The position numbers and the translations under genes were made by a program. A DNA stretch of 7,735 bases, taken from an uncultured Bacteroidales bacterium (lineage in GTDB: Bacteria > Bacteroidota > Bacteroidia > Bacteroidales > Paludibacteraceae). Shown here piece after piece: positions 5,613 to 7,735 of the stretch. The stretch lies in NCBI GenBank assembly GCA_937892015.1, contig CALAUY010000077.1:1-7735 (forward strand). Reading direction: 5' to 3'. The first letter of the stretch is position 1, and each line of letters starts with the position of its first letter. A model generated the notes under the pieces. That model worked only from the letters and a program-made list of their open reading frames with translations, did no database searches and had not been told where the DNA came from.

Positions 5613-6524
5613 ATGATTTCAGTCATCATCTGCACATACAACCGAGAAAAATATATTGGCGCGCTACTCGAGAGTCTGGCGGCAAACGACCTGCCCAAGA
5701 CCGATTACGAGATTCTGCTGGTTGACAACAACTGCACGGACAACACACGGGCTATCTGCGGCGATTTCGCCAAAAAGCACCCGTCCCTGACTTTCCGCTA
5801 TATGACCGAACCCGAACAGGGATTGTCGGCAGCGCGCAACAAAGGTATTCGCGAAGCGCACGGCGACATACTCGTCTATGTGGATGACGACGCTTTAGTG
5901 GACACGCACTATCTGCGCGACTACGTCGATTTCTTCGCATCTCACCCACACACAATGGCTGCCGGTGGACCAATCATACCACTCTACGAAACGGCCGAAC
6001 CCGCATGGATGACACCCTACACCAAAGCACTACTCACAGGGTGGATGGACTACGGAACACGCGTCAGAACCTATCCCAAGGGACGCTACCCGGGAGGTGG
6101 CAATGCCGCTTACCGCAAAGAGGTCTTCCAAAAAGTCGGACTCTTCGACACCCGACTCGGCAGAAAAGGCAATGGACTAATGGGCTCTGAAGAAAAGGAC
6201 ATCTTCGACAAGATGCACGCTCTCGGGATGGAGGTTCTCTACTTGCCTCAACCCATCCTACACCACATCATCCCACAATCCAAGCTCGAAGAGCCGTATT
6301 TCAACCGACTCACTTATCAAATAGGTCTTAGTGAACGTGCACGAACGCTCGCTATCAGCAAGACAAAGTACTTCAAACGCCTCGTCTCCGAGGCCGTCAA
6401 ATGGGCAGCAACACTACTCTTGTGGTGTTTCTATGCCCTCTCTCTACAACCGACGAAAGGCAACTCCCTCGTCCTTTTCCGCCGCAACGTCACCCGCGGC
6501 CTTCTCTCCATCCGCATGGCTTAA
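5613..6524 (+). CDS. Family 2 (GT-A) glycosyltransferase
   Basis: This 303-residue protein starts directly with the GT2 signature ISVIICTYNREKYI (2-15). VDNNCTDNT (37-45) and EQGLSAARNKGI (68-79) bind the nucleotide-sugar, and VDDDA (90-94) is the metal-binding DxD equivalent. PGGGNAAYRKEVF (160-172) and GSEEKDIF (191-198) form the acceptor side with the probable catalytic acidic pair. A hydrophobic stretch at about 263-278 suggests C-terminal association with the inner membrane. It should add a sugar from a nucleotide-sugar donor to a lipid-linked glycan during capsule or O-antigen assembly. The donor and linkage cannot be told. It lies 36 bases after the ATPase with no promoter between, so it is probably read from the ATPase promoter. 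It ends at a strong intrinsic terminator. The spacer before the ATG is almost all C, A and T, with CACATTC twice. Confidence 0.9.
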   Translation: MISVIICTYNREKYIGALLESLAANDLPKTDYEILLVDNNCTDNTRAICGDFAKKHPSLTFRYMTEPEQGLSAARNKGIREAHGDILVYVDDDALVDTHYLRDYVDFFASHPHTMAAGGPIIPLYETAEPAWMTPYTKALLTGWMDYGTRVRTYPKGRYPGGGNAAYRKEVFQKVGLFDTRLGRKGNGLMGSEEKDIFDKMHALGMEVLYLPQPILHHIIPQSKLEEPYFNRLTYQIGLSERARTLAISKTKYFKRLVSEAVKWAATLLLWCFYALSLQPTKGNSLVLFRRNVTRGLLSIRMA

Positions 6525-6542
6525 TGTACAAATTGACCACAC

Positions 6543-6594
6543 GCAGTAATCGTCCGATTCATTACAACTAATCGCATGATTACTGCTTTTTTTT
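6543..6594 (+). terminator. intrinsic terminator of the glycosyltransferase unit
   Basis: GCAGTAATC (6543-6551) pairs exactly with GATTACTGC (6578-6586), followed immediately by eight T (6587-6594). The stem continues inward through a G-U and a U-A pair, a C-C mismatch and CGATT (6555-6559) / AATCG (6570-6574), leaving a 10-base loop. It begins 19 bases after the glycosyltransferase stop codon. Confidence 0.9.
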
Positions 6595-6605
6595 GATATA
6601 TGCAA
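6575..6605 (-). promoter_or_regulatory. promoter-like sequence with degraded -7, overlapping the terminator
   Basis: On the minus strand TTG (6605-6603) is followed after exactly 20 bases by TAATCATG (6582-6575). The spacer matches that of the lipoprotein promoter at 19 of 20 bases, and 6580-6607 matches 7688-7715 at 27 of 28 bases. The -7 element has CATG where the two good promoters have TTTG, so it is probably weak or dead. If active, it would give RNA antisense to the glycosyltransferase. Confidence 0.45.
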
Positions 6606-6618
6606 ATTTTTTCACATA

Positions 6619-6653
6619 AAAAATGCATAAACACCTCATTTTTATGCATTTTT
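6619..6653. terminator. AT-rich inverted repeat, possible bidirectional terminator
   Basis: AAAAATGCATAAA (6619-6631) and TTTATGCATTTTT (6641-6653) are perfect 13-base arms around a 9-base loop. The stem has only two G-C pairs, and its T-tract is part of the arm, as in bidirectional A/T-flanked terminators. The position between convergent genes suits termination of the lipoprotein transcript and backup for the glycosyltransferase transcript. Confidence 0.55.
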
Positions 6654-6673
6654 AGCTCACGCATGTTGCGTTT

Positions 6674-6755
6674 GCGCAATTTTCAAAACACCAAAATGTT
6701 ACCCCAGCGCAATTTTCAAAACACTAAAATGTTACCTCAGCGCAATTTTCAAAAC
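6674..6755. repeat. 33-bp tandem repeat, 2.5 copies
   Basis: Units start with GCGCAATTTTCAAAACAC at 6674 and 6707 and with the 16-base partial copy GCGCAATTTTCAAAAC at 6740. The two full units differ at two bases (CACC/CACT and CCCC/CCTC). Each also contains CAAAATGTTACC. The preceding 6661-6673 (GCATGTTGCGTTT) is not part of the unit. Confidence 0.9.
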
Positions 6756-6765
6756 CTCTCCTCAA

Positions 6766-6845
6766 CTATTAAACTATTAAACCATTAAACCATTAAACCA
6801 TTAAACCATTAAACCATTAAACCATTTAACCGTTTGACAGTTTGG
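6766..6845. repeat. 8-bp tandem array overlapping the 3' end of the lipoprotein gene
   Basis: Ten consecutive 8-base units: CTATTAAA twice (6766-6781), CCATTAAA five times (6782-6821), then the diverging units CCATTTAA, CCGTTTGA and CAGTTTGG (6822-6845). The last two units and part of the third-last encode the C-terminal residues KLSNG and the stop codon of the minus-strand lipoprotein gene. The perfect units lie beyond the stop, in its 3' untranslated region. Confidence 0.92.
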
Positions 6846-7659
6846 AGAGTGTTTGTTGTGCGTGGTTGAGCATGTTTTCGAGGCGGTTGATGTCGTGGAA
6901 GAGGATGGCGAGTTGTAGTGTCTCAACGAGGGCATCTTTGTCGTTTTTGGAGAGGAAATAGGTGTAGGGCTCGGTTTTTTTGCCACTGAGGTCGGTTCCA
7001 TGTAACCGGACACGCAGTCGTGCCGATTGGTTATCGGCGATGAAAGCCAGAATCTCGATGGCCGTTTCGTTTTCGATGCTGAGAATAGAGTGGAATCCAT
7101 CGGTCTCGAAATGGTGTTCAGCACCCTGCCAATGGTTGCATTGGTCGTCAGCAACAGCGCACAGTTCGATGCTTGTCTGGCAGAGCTGTTTAGGACCGAA
7201 ATAGTAACTCTTGACGCGAGTGACACGGTTGTCGCCCACGTATGCTTGTAGGAAACAACGCTCGGTGTTGGAGGTCGTTTGCAGCAATCGACTCACGTAT
7301 TGTCCGTTATCCTCGTAACGCTCGTCTTTGTCGTATCTGAACCGTTTGAGTAGCGGATCCACTTGTGGAAGTAGTACTTGCAACATGGAGTCGGCGTACG
7401 CGGCCGTTCGCTGAGCTTCGAGGATAGAAATGGTATCTTCGAGCGCTTTGGCCTCACGTCGTGCATCAACTTGTTGGCGATAGAGTAGATGTACGGAGTC
7501 GAGTTCGGTCTTGGCACTCTCTAACCGCCCCTCTTCGATGAGGGTGCGTGCATGTTCGATGCGTGCATGGGCAGCATCGGCCTCGTTGTCGCCCTTGCAG
7601 GTGCAGAGAGTAACCGCGCACAAGAGGCAGATAAGTGGTGTAATGATCGATTTGTTCAT
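6826..7659 (-). CDS. putative surface lipoprotein of unknown function
   Basis: I do not recognise this 277-residue protein. It starts with a lipoprotein signal peptide: MNKS, a hydrophobic core (5-18) and Cys21 as the likely lipidation site (LCTC). The Thr at -1 is less usual than Gly, Ala or Ser. Residues after the Cys are KGDNEAD, an acidic cluster like the lipoprotein export signal that sends Bacteroidota lipoproteins to the cell surface. Residues about 30-95 are charged and helical (repeated ARTLIEEGRLESAKTELDSV and QQVDARREAKALEDTISILEAQR), likely a coiled coil or TPR-like hairpin. The remainder is mixed, with IENETAIEILAFIADNQSARLRVRLHG resembling a beta-rich domain, and a helical C-terminus. 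Four Cys residues in the mature part (about C134, C159, C166, C173) could form disulfides. It is convergent to the capsule genes and has its own strong promoter. The stop codon sits in the 8-bp repeat array. Confidence 0.85.
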   Translation of the reverse strand: MNKSIITPLICLLCAVTLCTCKGDNEADAAHARIEHARTLIEEGRLESAKTELDSVHLLYRQQVDARREAKALEDTISILEAQRTAAYADSMLQVLLPQVDPLLKRFRYDKDERYEDNGQYVSRLLQTTSNTERCFLQAYVGDNRVTRVKSYYFGPKQLCQTSIELCAVADDQCNHWQGAEHHFETDGFHSILSIENETAIEILAFIADNQSARLRVRLHGTDLSGKKTEPYTYFLSKNDKDALVETLQLAILFHDINRLENMLNHAQQTLSKLSNG

Positions 7660-7682
7660 TGTCGTAGGAACGTTTGTGGGTG

Positions 7683-7713
7683 CAAAGTTACTGCTTTTTT
7701 TTCATATATGCAA
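7683..7713 (-). promoter_or_regulatory. Bacteroidota-type promoter of the lipoprotein gene
   Basis: On the minus strand the -33 TTG (7713-7711) and the -7 TAACTTTG (7690-7683) are separated by exactly 20 bases, including a run of eight A. Transcription should start near 7677, leaving a leader of about 18 bases before the ATG at 7659. The core CAGTAACTTTGCACCC is identical to that of the ATPase promoter. Confidence 0.9.
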
Positions 7714-7735
7714 ATAAAATGCAAGAAAAATGCAA
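7709..7735 (-). repeat. 11-bp-phased TTGCA repeats upstream of the lipoprotein promoter
   Basis: On the minus strand TTGCA occurs at 7735-7731, 7724-7720 and 7713-7709, exactly 11 bases apart and separated by T-rich stretches. The last copy contains the -33 TTG. Spacing of about one helical turn would place all copies on the same DNA face. The window ends inside the series, so the full extent is unknown. Confidence 0.6.

Larger units (their letters stand above)
6525..6825. other. repeat-rich convergent intergenic region without a credible gene
   Basis: About 300 bases separate the stop codons of the glycosyltransferase and the lipoprotein gene. In order they hold an intrinsic terminator, a promoter-like minus-strand sequence overlapping it, an AT-rich inverted repeat, 2.5 copies of a 33-bp repeat, and most of an 8-bp tandem array. 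A 62-codon frame at 6600-6788 exists only because the 33-bp unit is 11 codons long; I do not regard it as a gene. Confidence 0.8.

Noticed and set aside
6600..6788. 62-codon plus-strand frame with an 11-residue repeat
   Set aside because: The open frame is explained by the 33-bp repeat period. It lies after a terminator, with no promoter and with low-complexity sequence at both ends.
6674..6845. CRISPR-like array
   Set aside because: The repeats are directly abutting with no unique spacers, and no cas genes are present.
6801..7226. 141-codon minus-strand frame overlapping the lipoprotein gene
   Set aside because: It is out of frame with a gene that has a signal peptide and a strong promoter. 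Its Ser/Thr-rich composition is typical of a shifted frame.

Overview
The window looks like Bacteroidota, probably Bacteroidales. The evidence is two strong promoters of the Bacteroidota type (-33 TTG, exact 20-base spacer, -7 TAnnTTTG), the absence of clear Shine-Dalgarno sites, A-rich leaders before start codons, and a lipoprotein whose acidic residues after the lipidated Cys resemble the surface-export signal of this phylum. The genus cannot be fixed from the sequence alone.

Positions 54-4185 hold five same-strand genes for an envelope polymer (capsule, O-antigen or teichoic-acid-like): an IspD/TarI-type cytidylyltransferase, a KdsC-like HAD phosphatase, a TagD-type cytidylyltransferase, a glutaminase-less asparagine-synthetase-like ligase and a CDP-glycerol glycerophosphotransferase (TagB/TagF family). 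The last three are tightly packed (6- and 4-base gaps) and surely one operon. Read together, the TagD-like enzyme makes a CDP-polyol (probably CDP-glycerol), the TagB/F-like enzyme transfers polyol-phosphate to a glycan, and the ligase probably makes an amide on the product or precursor. The IspD/HAD pair probably supplies a second CDP-activated or dephosphorylated precursor.

Positions 4278-6594 form a second transcription unit with its own promoter: a AAA_14/DUF4143 ATPase, then a family-2 glycosyltransferase, ending at a clear intrinsic terminator. The ATPase start region is duplicated in tandem, which creates decoy start codons and short upstream ORFs.

Positions 6525-6825 are a repeat-rich gap with no credible gene. 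It holds the terminator, an AT-rich inverted repeat, 33-bp repeats and an 8-bp tandem array. Convergent to it, on the minus strand, lies a lipoprotein gene (7659-6826) with a strong promoter at the right edge.

The most unusual property of the window is that tandem repeats sit on gene boundaries. An 11-bp array runs into the start codon of the first gene. A 29-bp array supplies that gene's stop codon and fills the spacer up to the next start codon. A 40-bp-period duplication covers the ATPase start. An 8-bp array contains the stop codon of the lipoprotein gene. I see no CRISPR, tRNA, rRNA or transposase.
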